This document shows, one piece after another, positions 14,936 to 21,641 of a stretch of 64,000 nt of DNA. Position 1 is the first letter of the stretch. Each line of letters begins with the position of its first letter. This DNA is from Streptomyces griseoviridis (GTDB taxonomy: Bacteria > Actinomycetota > Actinomycetes > Streptomycetales > Streptomycetaceae). Location: NCBI GenBank assembly GCA_014649155.1, contig BMSM01000002.1, positions 310,001-374,000 of the forward strand, written 5' to 3'. Below the pieces are notes generated by a model. The model saw nothing but the letters and a program-made list of their open reading frames with translations. It had not been told where the DNA came from and made no database searches. The translations under genes and the position numbers were made by a program.

Positions 14936-16597
14936 ATGGACGACTACTACGACCTCGGCACGCACCACCGCCCCGTGACGACCACGTCACCCGAGGCGCA
15001 GACCTGGTTCGACCGCGGCCTGGTGTGGACGTACGCCTTCCACCACGAGGAGGCCGTCGCCTGCTTCGAGGCCGCCGCGGCGGCCGACCCGGACTGTGCC
15101 ATGGCGTACTGGGGCCTCGCCTACGCGCTCGGGCCCAACTACAACAAGCCCTGGGCGGCGTTCGACCCGGCCGAACTCGCGCTGACCGTCCACCGCACCC
15201 ACGCCGCCGTGGAGCGCGCCCACGCCAGGGCCGCCGCGGCCACCCCGGTCGAACGGGCCCTGATCGGCGCCCTGCGCGCCCGCTACCCGCGTCCCGACGC
15301 CGTCGCCGACTGCTCGGTGTGGAACGAGCCGTACGCCGACGCCCTGCGTGCCGTCCACGACCTCGCCCCCGGCGACCCGGACGTCGCCGCCCTCTACGCC
15401 GACGCGCTGATGAACCTGACGCCCTGGCAGCTCTGGGACCTGCGCACCGGCCGCCCCGCCGAGGGCGCCCGCACCCTGGAGGCCAAGACGGTCCTGGACC
15501 GAGCCCTCGCCACCGGGGCGGGCCGCGACCACCCGGGCCTCGTGCACCTCTACGTCCACCTGATGGAGATGTCCGCCACCCCCGAGGCGGCCCTGACCGT
15601 CGCCGACCGGCTGCGCCACCTGGTCCCCGACGCCGGGCACCTCCTGCACATGCCCTCCCACCTGGAGGTGCTGTGCGGCGACTACCGCAGGGTGCTGTCG
15701 GACAACACCGCCGCGACCGCCGCCGACGAGAAGTACCTGGCCCGCGCCGGGGCGATGAACTTCTACACCCTGTACCGCTCGCACAACCACCACTTCAAGA
15801 TCTACGGCGCGATGTTCCTGGGCCGCTTCCGGGACGCCCTGGAGACGGCGGACCGGCTGGCGGAGTCCATCCCCGAGGAACTGCTGCGGGTGGAGAGCCC
15901 GCCGATGGCCGACTGGCTGGAGGGCTTCCTCGCCATGCGGGCCCATGTGCTGATCCGGTTCGGCCGCTGGGCGGACATCCTCGCCGAGCCGCTCCCCGCC
16001 GACCCGGACCTGTACCGCGTGACCACCGCGATGCTGCGCTACGCGCGCGGCGTCGCGCTCTCGGCCACCGGCCGGGTCGCCGAGGCCGAACGCGAACGCG
16101 AGCTGTTCCGGCGGGCCGTCACCCGCGTGCCCGCCTCACGCACCCTGTTCAACAACACCTGCGCCGATCTCCTCGCCATCGCCTCCGCGATGCTCGACGG
16201 CGAACTGGCCTACCGAAAAGGGGACTTCGAGGCCGCCTTCACCGCGCTGCGCCGCTCCGTCGAGCTGGACGACGGCCTCCCCTACGACGAGCCGTGGGGC
16301 TGGATGCAGCCCACCCGGCACGCCTTGGGCGCCCTGCTGCTGGAACAGGGGCGGGTGGCGGAGGCCGAGGCGGTCTACCGGGCCGACCTCGGCCTGGACG
16401 ACACCCTGCCGCGCGCCCTCCAGCACCCCGGCAACGTCTGGGCGCTGCACGGCCTGCACGAGTGCCTGGTCCGGCTCGGCAAGGACGGCGAGGCGCGGAT
16501 CGTCGAACGGCAGCTGCGCACCGCGAAGGCGCTGGCGGACGTGCCGGTCGAGGCGTCCTGCTTCTGCCGCCTCGACCGGCGCTCCTGCTGCGCCTGA
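14936..16597 (+). CDS. Tetratricopeptide-repeat protein
   Basis: 553 residues, soluble, no signal peptide. Repeating helical pairs such as VACFEAAAAADPDCAMAYWGLAYALG, TRHALGALLLEQGRVAEAEAVYRADL and ALHGLHECLVRLGKDGEARIVERQL are TPR-like. It resembles a conserved bacterial family with the motif HLLHMPSHLEVLCGDYR (residues 239-255), in which His residues are conserved. Cys residues cluster at the C-terminus (EASCFCRLDRRSCCA), which could bind metal or form disulfides (inference). The molecular role is unknown. Confidence 0.8.
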   Translation: MDDYYDLGTHHRPVTTTSPEAQTWFDRGLVWTYAFHHEEAVACFEAAAAADPDCAMAYWGLAYALGPNYNKPWAAFDPAELALTVHRTHAAVERAHARAAAATPVERALIGALRARYPRPDAVADCSVWNEPYADALRAVHDLAPGDPDVAALYADALMNLTPWQLWDLRTGRPAEGARTLEAKTVLDRALATGAGRDHPGLVHLYVHLMEMSATPEAALTVADRLRHLVPDAGHLLHMPSHLEVLCGDYRRVLSDNTAATAADEKYLARAGAMNFYTLYRSHNHHFKIYGAMFLGRFRDALETADRLAESIPEELLRVESPPMADWLEGFLAMRAHVLIRFGRWADILAEPLPADPDLYRVTTAMLRYARGVALSATGRVAEAERERELFRRAVTRVPASRTLFNNTCADLLAIASAMLDGELAYRKGDFEAAFTALRRSVELDDGLPYDEPWGWMQPTRHALGALLLEQGRVAEAEAVYRADLGLDDTLPRALQHPGNVWALHGLHECLVRLGKDGEARIVERQLRTAKALADVPVEASCFCRLDRRSCCA

Positions 16598-16606
16598 GCG
16601 CGGCCG

Positions 16607-17911
16607 TCAGCCGTCCAGCGCGTCCCGTACGTCCCCGAGGTCGACGAACTTGAAGTCGGTGACGGCCGTCTCGCCGTCCCCGGGGGTGTCGTGCCCGTCC
16701 TGCACGACCAGCAGCCCGTTCGGGTAGCGCGACCCGAGCGGCCGGTTCAGCACGGCCGCGCCGTCGCACTCCTCGGAACCGTCCAGCGTCGCCGAGGCGG
16801 CGGTGACCCGGAAGCCGCCCTCGTACTCGTTGCCCTCGCCGGTCTCGCGGTCGTACGCGGCGAAGGTGTCGTCGCCCTGGCTCGAGGCGAGCAGATAGCC
16901 GTCGCCGTCGTCCTCCTGGAGCAGCGTCAGCCCCTCGACGTCGGCGGTCAGCCGGGTGCCGCCGTAGCCGGGGCCGGCGCCCGCGACGCACTCCTCGGTG
17001 CTCTCGTCGTAGGTGCCGGGCACCCCGTACTCGCGGACCTTGTCCAGCAGGCGGGGCGTGCCGGTGAGGTCGGCGCGCAGCCGCCAGATGCCGACGTCCT
17101 CCTGGCCGGCGTACAGGACGCCGTTGTCCGGGTCGACGACCATGCCCTCGACCTGCGGGAGTTCGCCCGGCTCGGCACACGGCGACCAGGAGGTGCCGTC
17201 GGGCAGGCGGAAGGCGGAGGGCAGGTCGAGGGTGCGGACCTCGCGGTAGCCGACCCGGCCGGCGGCGGTCGCGGTCAGCTCCAGCAGGGCGAGGGTGGTG
17301 CGCTCGCGGCGGCTGACCAGGGCGTAGGAACGGCCGGTGGCGCGGTCGGTCCAGGTGGCCAGGCCGTACGCCGTGCGCTGCTCGTCGATCTCGGCCTGGC
17401 CGGCGGAGAACACCGGCGCGGCGGCCGGGTCGGTGACGTCGGTCAGCGGGCCGCCGGGGGCGGCGGGGTCGATGCGGTAGACGCGCAGGCGGTCGTTGCC
17501 GCGGTCGGTGGTGACCGCGAGGTCGGCCCGGTGGCCGCCCAGCTTCATGCCCTGCACGAGGTCGACGTTGTTGAACCGGCCGGGCGCGGCGTCGGGCGTC
17601 GGGCCGGCCGGCGCCGCGATCGACTGCACCAGCCGCGCGTCGAGGTCGTAGACCCGCAGGCCGCCCTCCTTGGCCGTGGCGACGACCAGGCTGCGGTCCG
17701 GCTGGGCGGCGTTCCGCCAGATCGCGGGATCGTCCGCGTCGGCGTTGCCGCCGGCCTCGTCGTCGGTCAGCGGGGCCGTCTCGGCGCGGGGGTGCACGGC
17801 CGGCAGGGCCGCCGCGCCGTGGCCGGGCCGGGCCAGCGCCGGGCCGGCCGGGAGGGCGGCGACCGCCAGGGTCAGGGCGGAGACGGCCAGCCGCCGGAAG
17901 GGGTGCCTCAC
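16607..17911 (-). CDS. Secreted beta-propeller (3-)phytase
   Basis: 434 residues. An N-terminal signal (RRLAVSALTLAVAALPAGPALA) is followed by NADADDPAIWRN, RFNNVDLVQGMKL and the propeller blades (DRGNDRLRVYRID, LLASSQGDDTFAAYDRE), the signature of calcium-dependent beta-propeller phytases that hydrolyse phytate outside the cell. GTG at 17911 with GAGGAG seven bases upstream is chosen. It is convergent with the TPR gene, only nine bases apart. It would supply phosphate from plant phytate. No PHO box was recognised upstream. Confidence 0.88.
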   Translation of the reverse strand: MRHPFRRLAVSALTLAVAALPAGPALARPGHGAAALPAVHPRAETAPLTDDEAGGNADADDPAIWRNAAQPDRSLVVATAKEGGLRVYDLDARLVQSIAAPAGPTPDAAPGRFNNVDLVQGMKLGGHRADLAVTTDRGNDRLRVYRIDPAAPGGPLTDVTDPAAAPVFSAGQAEIDEQRTAYGLATWTDRATGRSYALVSRRERTTLALLELTATAAGRVGYREVRTLDLPSAFRLPDGTSWSPCAEPGELPQVEGMVVDPDNGVLYAGQEDVGIWRLRADLTGTPRLLDKVREYGVPGTYDESTEECVAGAGPGYGGTRLTADVEGLTLLQEDDGDGYLLASSQGDDTFAAYDRETGEGNEYEGGFRVTAASATLDGSEECDGAAVLNRPLGSRYPNGLLVVQDGHDTPGDGETAVTDFKFVDLGDVRDALDG

Positions 17912-18111
17912 CGGTACTCCTCGGAGGTCGGAGACATGACAACACGGTACGGGTGTGATCTTGGGTGCGGAGGGGGTCGGTGGAACGTTTTTCCGGTGAC
18001 GGGAGGGTGACCGGCGGGGGAACGCGGGCGGCGGGAACGGCGGTGGTGCCCCGGGGGAGGGCCGCCGGTCCGCGAGGAAGCCGTCCGGATGCTTCCGGGA
18101 CCGGCCGCCTC

Positions 18112-18117
18112 TATACG
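18112..18117 (+). promoter_or_regulatory. Possible -10 element TATACG for the blaI-M56 pair
   Basis: CTCTATACGATGG about 45 bases before the GTG start of the BlaI-like gene. The surrounding sequence GGATGCTTCC lies at a plausible -35 distance. No clear dyad of the BlaI TACA/TGTA type was found nearby. Confidence 0.3.
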
Positions 18118-18160
18118 ATGGCGCCCCGGGAAACGGACGGCGGCGGAGAGGAGACGGACC

Positions 18161-18589
18161 GTGGCGGATCACCCGCGTCCCCGCAGGGGGCAGGGCGAGC
18201 TGGAGGCACTGGTGCTGTCGGCGCTGGGCGAGGCCGACGGACCGGCGACGGCCGGCTGGGTGCAGGAACGCCTCGGCGGCGGCCTCGCCTACACGACCGT
18301 GATCACGATCCTCACCCGGCTCCTGGACAAGGGCGCGGTCACCCGGGAGCGGGCCGGCCGGTCCTTCGCCTGGACGCCCGCCGCCGACCAGGCGGGCCTC
18401 GCCGCCCGCAAGATGCGCAAGGTCCTGGACGCCGAGAGCGACCGCGAGGCCGTCCTCGCCAGCTTCGTCACCGGCCTCGACGCCGACGACGAGCGGCTCC
18501 TGCGCGACCTGCTGGGGCACGCCGGCGCCCCCGGTGACGGCTCCCGTCCTGGCTCCGGCGGCGGTTCCCGGGGCGAAGGGGAAGACTGA
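18161..18589 (+). CDS. BlaI/MecI/CopY-family repressor
   Basis: 142 residues. A winged-helix domain (LEALVLSALGEADGPATAGWVQERL, AYTTVITILTRLLDKGAVTRERAGRSFAWTP) is the BlaI fold, followed by the dimerisation part (DREAVLASFVTGLDADDERLLRDLL) and a flexible glycine/serine tail. GTG at 18161 has GGAGAGGAG about eight bases upstream. The M56 protease gene begins seven bases after its stop. In BlaR/MecR systems the protease cleaves the repressor. Here the pair lacks a penicillin-binding sensor domain, so the signal is unknown. Confidence 0.9.
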   Translation: MADHPRPRRGQGELEALVLSALGEADGPATAGWVQERLGGGLAYTTVITILTRLLDKGAVTRERAGRSFAWTPAADQAGLAARKMRKVLDAESDREAVLASFVTGLDADDERLLRDLLGHAGAPGDGSRPGSGGGSRGEGED

Positions 18590-18595
18590 CACCGC

Positions 18596-19525
18596 ATGGG
18601 GGTCTTCGTCTTCCTCCCGCTGGTCCTGCCGCTGACGGCATGGCCGGTAGCGCGCCTGGCCGAGCAGCACCTGCACCCCCGCGCCGCGACCCGGCTGCTC
18701 ACCGCCGTCGCCGCGGTGATGGCCCTGTGCAGCACCGTCTGCCTGGCGCTGGTGATGGTCGTCGGCACCGCCCAGCTCCCCGGCAACCCGCTGCCCGACG
18801 GCTGGTCCGACCCCGAGGTGCGGGCCGCCGTCCCCTATGACGAGGTGGCCGGCAAGGCGGCGATCCCCGCCCTGTGCGCGGTCCTCATGGCCTGCGGCCG
18901 GGCCCTGTGGCGGCACGGCCGGGTACGCCGCCGGGCCCACGGCGCGCTGGCCGGGCTGCCGGGCACCTCGGTGGCCGTCCTGCCGGACGACATCCCCTAC
19001 GCGTACGCGCTTCCCGGCGGGCGGCGGGACCGGGTGGTGGTCACCACCGCCCTGCTGGACCGCCTCGAACCCGCCGAACGCCGCGCGCTCTTCGCCCACG
19101 AGCGCGCCCATCTGGCCGGCCGGCACCACCGCTTCCTGCTCGCCGTCCGGCTCGCCGCGCTCGCCAACCCGTTCCTGCGGCCCCTGCGGACGGCGGTCGC
19201 CTACACCGCCGAGCGGTGGGCCGACGAGGAGGCCGCGCGGGTCACCGGGAACCGCCGGGCGGTGGCGACCGCCATCGGCAAGGCGGCCCTCGTCTCCCGG
19301 GGCACCCCGCTCGCCACCCTCGCCGGGCTCGCCGCCGTGCCCGGCCCGGTGCCGCGCCGGGTGGCCGCCCTGCTCGGGCCCGCCCCGGCGGCCCGCCGCC
19401 GCCCCTCGCTCTTCACGTCGGTCGGCCTGGCCGCGTGGGCGGCCGCCGCCGGGACCGCCGCGTCCGTGATGTCCTCGGCGAACGCGACGGTGACCATGTT
19501 CCTGATCTTCCGGGCGGCCTTCTAG
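18596..19525 (+). CDS. M56-family (BlaR1-like) membrane metalloprotease
   Basis: 309 residues. Membrane segments at the N-terminus (FVFLPLVLPLTAWPVARL, LLTAVAAVMALCSTVCLALV) and C-terminus. The zinc site AHERAHLAG (HExxH) at about residues 164-172, with ERWADEEAARV further on supplying the third ligand. No extracellular sensor domain follows, so this is the short form common in actinobacteria. It is co-transcribed with the BlaI-like gene and is expected to inactivate that repressor upon a membrane or envelope signal. Confidence 0.9.
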   Translation: MGVFVFLPLVLPLTAWPVARLAEQHLHPRAATRLLTAVAAVMALCSTVCLALVMVVGTAQLPGNPLPDGWSDPEVRAAVPYDEVAGKAAIPALCAVLMACGRALWRHGRVRRRAHGALAGLPGTSVAVLPDDIPYAYALPGGRRDRVVVTTALLDRLEPAERRALFAHERAHLAGRHHRFLLAVRLAALANPFLRPLRTAVAYTAERWADEEAARVTGNRRAVATAIGKAALVSRGTPLATLAGLAAVPGPVPRRVAALLGPAPAARRRPSLFTSVGLAAWAAAAGTAASVMSSANATVTMFLIFRAAF

Positions 19526-19529
19526 TCTT

Positions 19530-20150
19530 CCGGTCTTCTGAGCCAGGAACTCCCTGTCGGACGACGAGTGGGCCGCGCTGGAGGGGTGGGTGCGGCGCCG
19601 CTCCGCGGGCGCGGGCTTCGCGTTGCCGGATCGTCCCGGCCTGTGCGACCGGTGCTTGGAACATGGACGTGGCCGCCCGGCTCGGTCCGGCACCGCATGC
19701 GGTGGGCCGGTGGCGGAAGCGGTTCGTCGAGCACCGGATCGCCGGACTGGATGACATGCCGCGGTCCGGCGGCCCCCGGACGGTCGCCGACGGGCAGGTC
19801 GCCGCCGTGGTCAAGCGGATGCCGGAGCCGACGCCGAGGAACGTCACGCACTGGTCGGCGCGGGTGACGGCCCAGGAGATGGGTCTGTCGCAGTCGGCCG
19901 TGTCGCGGATCTGGCGGTCCGTCGGCCCGCACCCGCACCGCTCGGAGATGTTCAAGCCGCCGGCCCGCCCGCGTTTCCGCCTGCACTCCACGCCCACCGG
20001 CTCGTCCTGGTTCACCCTGGTCGAGCGGTGGTTCGCAGAACCGGCCAGCAAGCAGACACGGCGAGGCATCCGCGGAAGCGTCCACGCCCGGGAGAATCCT
20101 CGAACGCCTCGCCGGTTGTCTGAACAGAGTTCCTGACTCGAAAGACTGGG
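19530..20150 (+). mobile_element. IS630-type insertion sequence relic with terminal repeats
   Basis: Two imperfect inverted repeats flank the element: CCGGTCTTCTGAGCCAGGAA (from 19530) and, reversed, CCCAGTCTTTCGAGTCAGGA (ending at 20150). Inside is a broken IS630-family transposase on the plus strand. LSDDEWAALEGWVRRRS starts near 19556; after a frame change come MDVAARLGPAPHAVGRWRKR, PTPRNVTHWSARVTAQEMGL and SQSAVSRIWRSVGPHPHRSE, all helix-turn-helix parts. The reading then jumps to RFRLHSTPTGSSWFTLVERW, the C-terminal end. The middle part with the catalytic DDE core (usually near DEKTQIQALDR) is gone. It lies directly behind the M56 protease stop codon. Confidence 0.82.
19556..20136 (+). 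pseudogene. Degenerate IS630-family transposase gene
   Basis: One frameshift near 19625-19660 and an internal deletion near 19955-19975 separate the start, the DNA-binding region and the C-terminal end. The helix-turn-helix block 19660-19955 is still one open frame of about 100 residues. It cannot transpose by itself since the catalytic acidic residues are missing. It could still be moved by an intact relative elsewhere in the genome. Confidence 0.8.
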
Positions 20151-20253
20151 CCGCGCCCGCGAAGTCCTCCCGCCCGCCCGGAGGGCGGGCCACGCGGCGT
20201 ACGGACACGGCCCCGGCCGCCGTCCCCGGCCCGCCCGGCGGTGGTGCGGTGGA

Positions 20254-21411
20254 TCACGCGCCGCGCAGGACGCCCCGGGCCGGCCAGGCGGCCACCAGGG
20301 AGGCCAGCACCAGCAGCGCACTCGCCCACAGCGGACCGAGGCCCGTGCCGTCGGCGCCCAGGGTGGCCGCGGCGACGACCGGACCGCCGGCGGCGCCGGC
20401 GTTGAGCGCGGCCGTGGCACAGGAGCCGGCCAGGGTGGGGGCGCCCGCCGCCTCGTACAGGACCCGGGTGATCAGGGTGCTGCCGAGCGCGAACGACAGG
20501 GCGCCCTGCGCGAAGACCAGGACGAGCAGGGCGGCCGGCCGCTCGGCCAGCAGGGCCAGGGCCGGCCAGCCGGCCAGCAGCAGGGGACCGCCGTACGCGA
20601 CGACCAGGCCGGGCCGCCGGTCGGACAGCCGGCCGGCGACGGTGACCCCCGCGAAGGAGCCGGCGCCGAAGAGGACCAGCGCGACCGGCACCCACAGTTC
20701 GCCCAGCCCGGCGGGGCCGGTGACGACCGGGGCGAGGAAGGTGAGGCCGGCGAAGGTCGCCGCGTTCACCAGCGCGCCGAGCAGCATGACGAGGAGCAGC
20801 CGGGGACGCGCCGACCGGGCCAGTTCCGCGCGGAGCGCCGGCCGGGCGGGCGCGTCCCGCCGCGCGGGGCCGGCCGGGACCGAGGTGAGGAGGCCGGCGA
20901 CCGCGGGCAGGCAGAGCAGGGCGACCGCCCAGAAGGCGGCCCGCCAGCCGAACAGCGCGCCCAGCAGGGCACCGCCGGGGACGCCGGCGACCATCGCCAC
21001 GGTGGTGCCCGACAGCAGCACCGCCAGGGCGCGTCCCTTCCGGTCGGCGGGGACCAGCCCGGCCGCCGTCGTCAGGGCGAGGGCGAGGAACCCGGCGTTC
21101 GCGAGCGCCGCGACCACCCGGGTCGCGAACAGGACCGGGAAGCCGGACGTGACCGCGCCCAGGACGTGGGCCGCCGCGAACGCGAGCACGAACGTGAGCA
21201 GACCGGCGCGGCCGGACCGGCCGCGGACGAGGACCGCCATGAGCGGGGCGCCGACGGCCATGCCGACCGCGAACGCCGGGGTGAGCAGGGCGGCCGTCCC
21301 GACCGGGACGCCGAGGTCACCGGCGAGGTCCGGCAGCAGGCCGGCGAGCATGAACTCCGAGGTGCCCATGGCGAACACGGCCAGGGCGAGCAGGTACAGC
21401 GGGAAAGGCAT
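20254..21411 (-). CDS. cmlR: Cmx/CmlR-type chloramphenicol efflux MFS transporter
   Basis: 385 residues, twelve membrane segments. The N-terminus MPFPLYLLALAVFAMGTSEF and motifs RVVAALANAGFLALALTTAA, KGRALAVLLSGTTVAMVAGV and PGGALLGALFGWRAAFW match the CmlR/Cmx chloramphenicol exporters of Streptomyces and Corynebacterium closely (from memory). ATG at 21411 has TCGGAG nine bases upstream. A leader peptide with an internal hairpin stands 87 bases upstream, suggesting that expression is induced by ribosome stalling. Expected phenotype: chloramphenicol resistance. Confidence 0.87.
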   Translation of the reverse strand: MPFPLYLLALAVFAMGTSEFMLAGLLPDLAGDLGVPVGTAALLTPAFAVGMAVGAPLMAVLVRGRSGRAGLLTFVLAFAAAHVLGAVTSGFPVLFATRVVAALANAGFLALALTTAAGLVPADRKGRALAVLLSGTTVAMVAGVPGGALLGALFGWRAAFWAVALLCLPAVAGLLTSVPAGPARRDAPARPALRAELARSARPRLLLVMLLGALVNAATFAGLTFLAPVVTGPAGLGELWVPVALVLFGAGSFAGVTVAGRLSDRRPGLVVAYGGPLLLAGWPALALLAERPAALLVLVFAQGALSFALGSTLITRVLYEAAGAPTLAGSCATAALNAGAAGGPVVAAATLGADGTGLGPLWASALLVLASLVAAWPARGVLRGA

Positions 21412-21498
21412 CGAGTGGCTCCGAGGTGGGAGGAGGCGCGGACAGGCCGGCTCGTCACCGCGGTCAGCACCCGACCGGGAGCGCGGTGGTGCGTGTAC

Positions 21499-21564
21499 TC
21501 AGGGGGTCAGGGGGCTGACGGCGTGACCGTGAGCCCCCACCTCGTCCGACTCGGGACTCGACAT
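21499..21564 (-). CDS. Leader peptide upstream of the cmlR-like gene
   Basis: A 21-codon open frame starting MSSPESDE and ending SPLTP, followed by TGA at 21499-21501. It ends 87 bases before the exporter start and is not preceded by a ribosome-binding site. The middle and end of the frame overlap a strong hairpin (21510-21538). The proline/leucine-rich end just before the stop is what one expects of a ribosome-arrest attenuator; that role is inference. Confidence 0.6.
   Translation of the reverse strand: MSSPESDEVGAHGHAVSPLTP
21510..21538 (-). promoter_or_regulatory. Attenuator-like hairpin within the cmlR leader
   Basis: On the minus strand GGGGGCT-c-ACGG-tcacg-CCGT-c-AGCCCCC folds into an almost perfect 12-bp hairpin with a five-base loop. 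It overlaps codons 9-18 of the leader peptide, so a ribosome translating the leader must open it. The 5' arm (GGCTC) can alternatively pair with GAGCC at the exporter ribosome site near 21421-21425. Confidence 0.65.
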
Positions 21565-21641
21565 GGGCCGCACGGTACCCGACCGGTCGCGGACGGGGCA
21601 CCTCGGTTTCCCGTTCCGTCCCCGGGCCGTTCCGGGGCGCC

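Noticed and set aside
21565..21641. Promoter of the cmlR leader with canonical -35/-10
   Set aside because: TACCGT near the leader start could be a -10, but no -35 at proper distance was convincing, so it is not listed.
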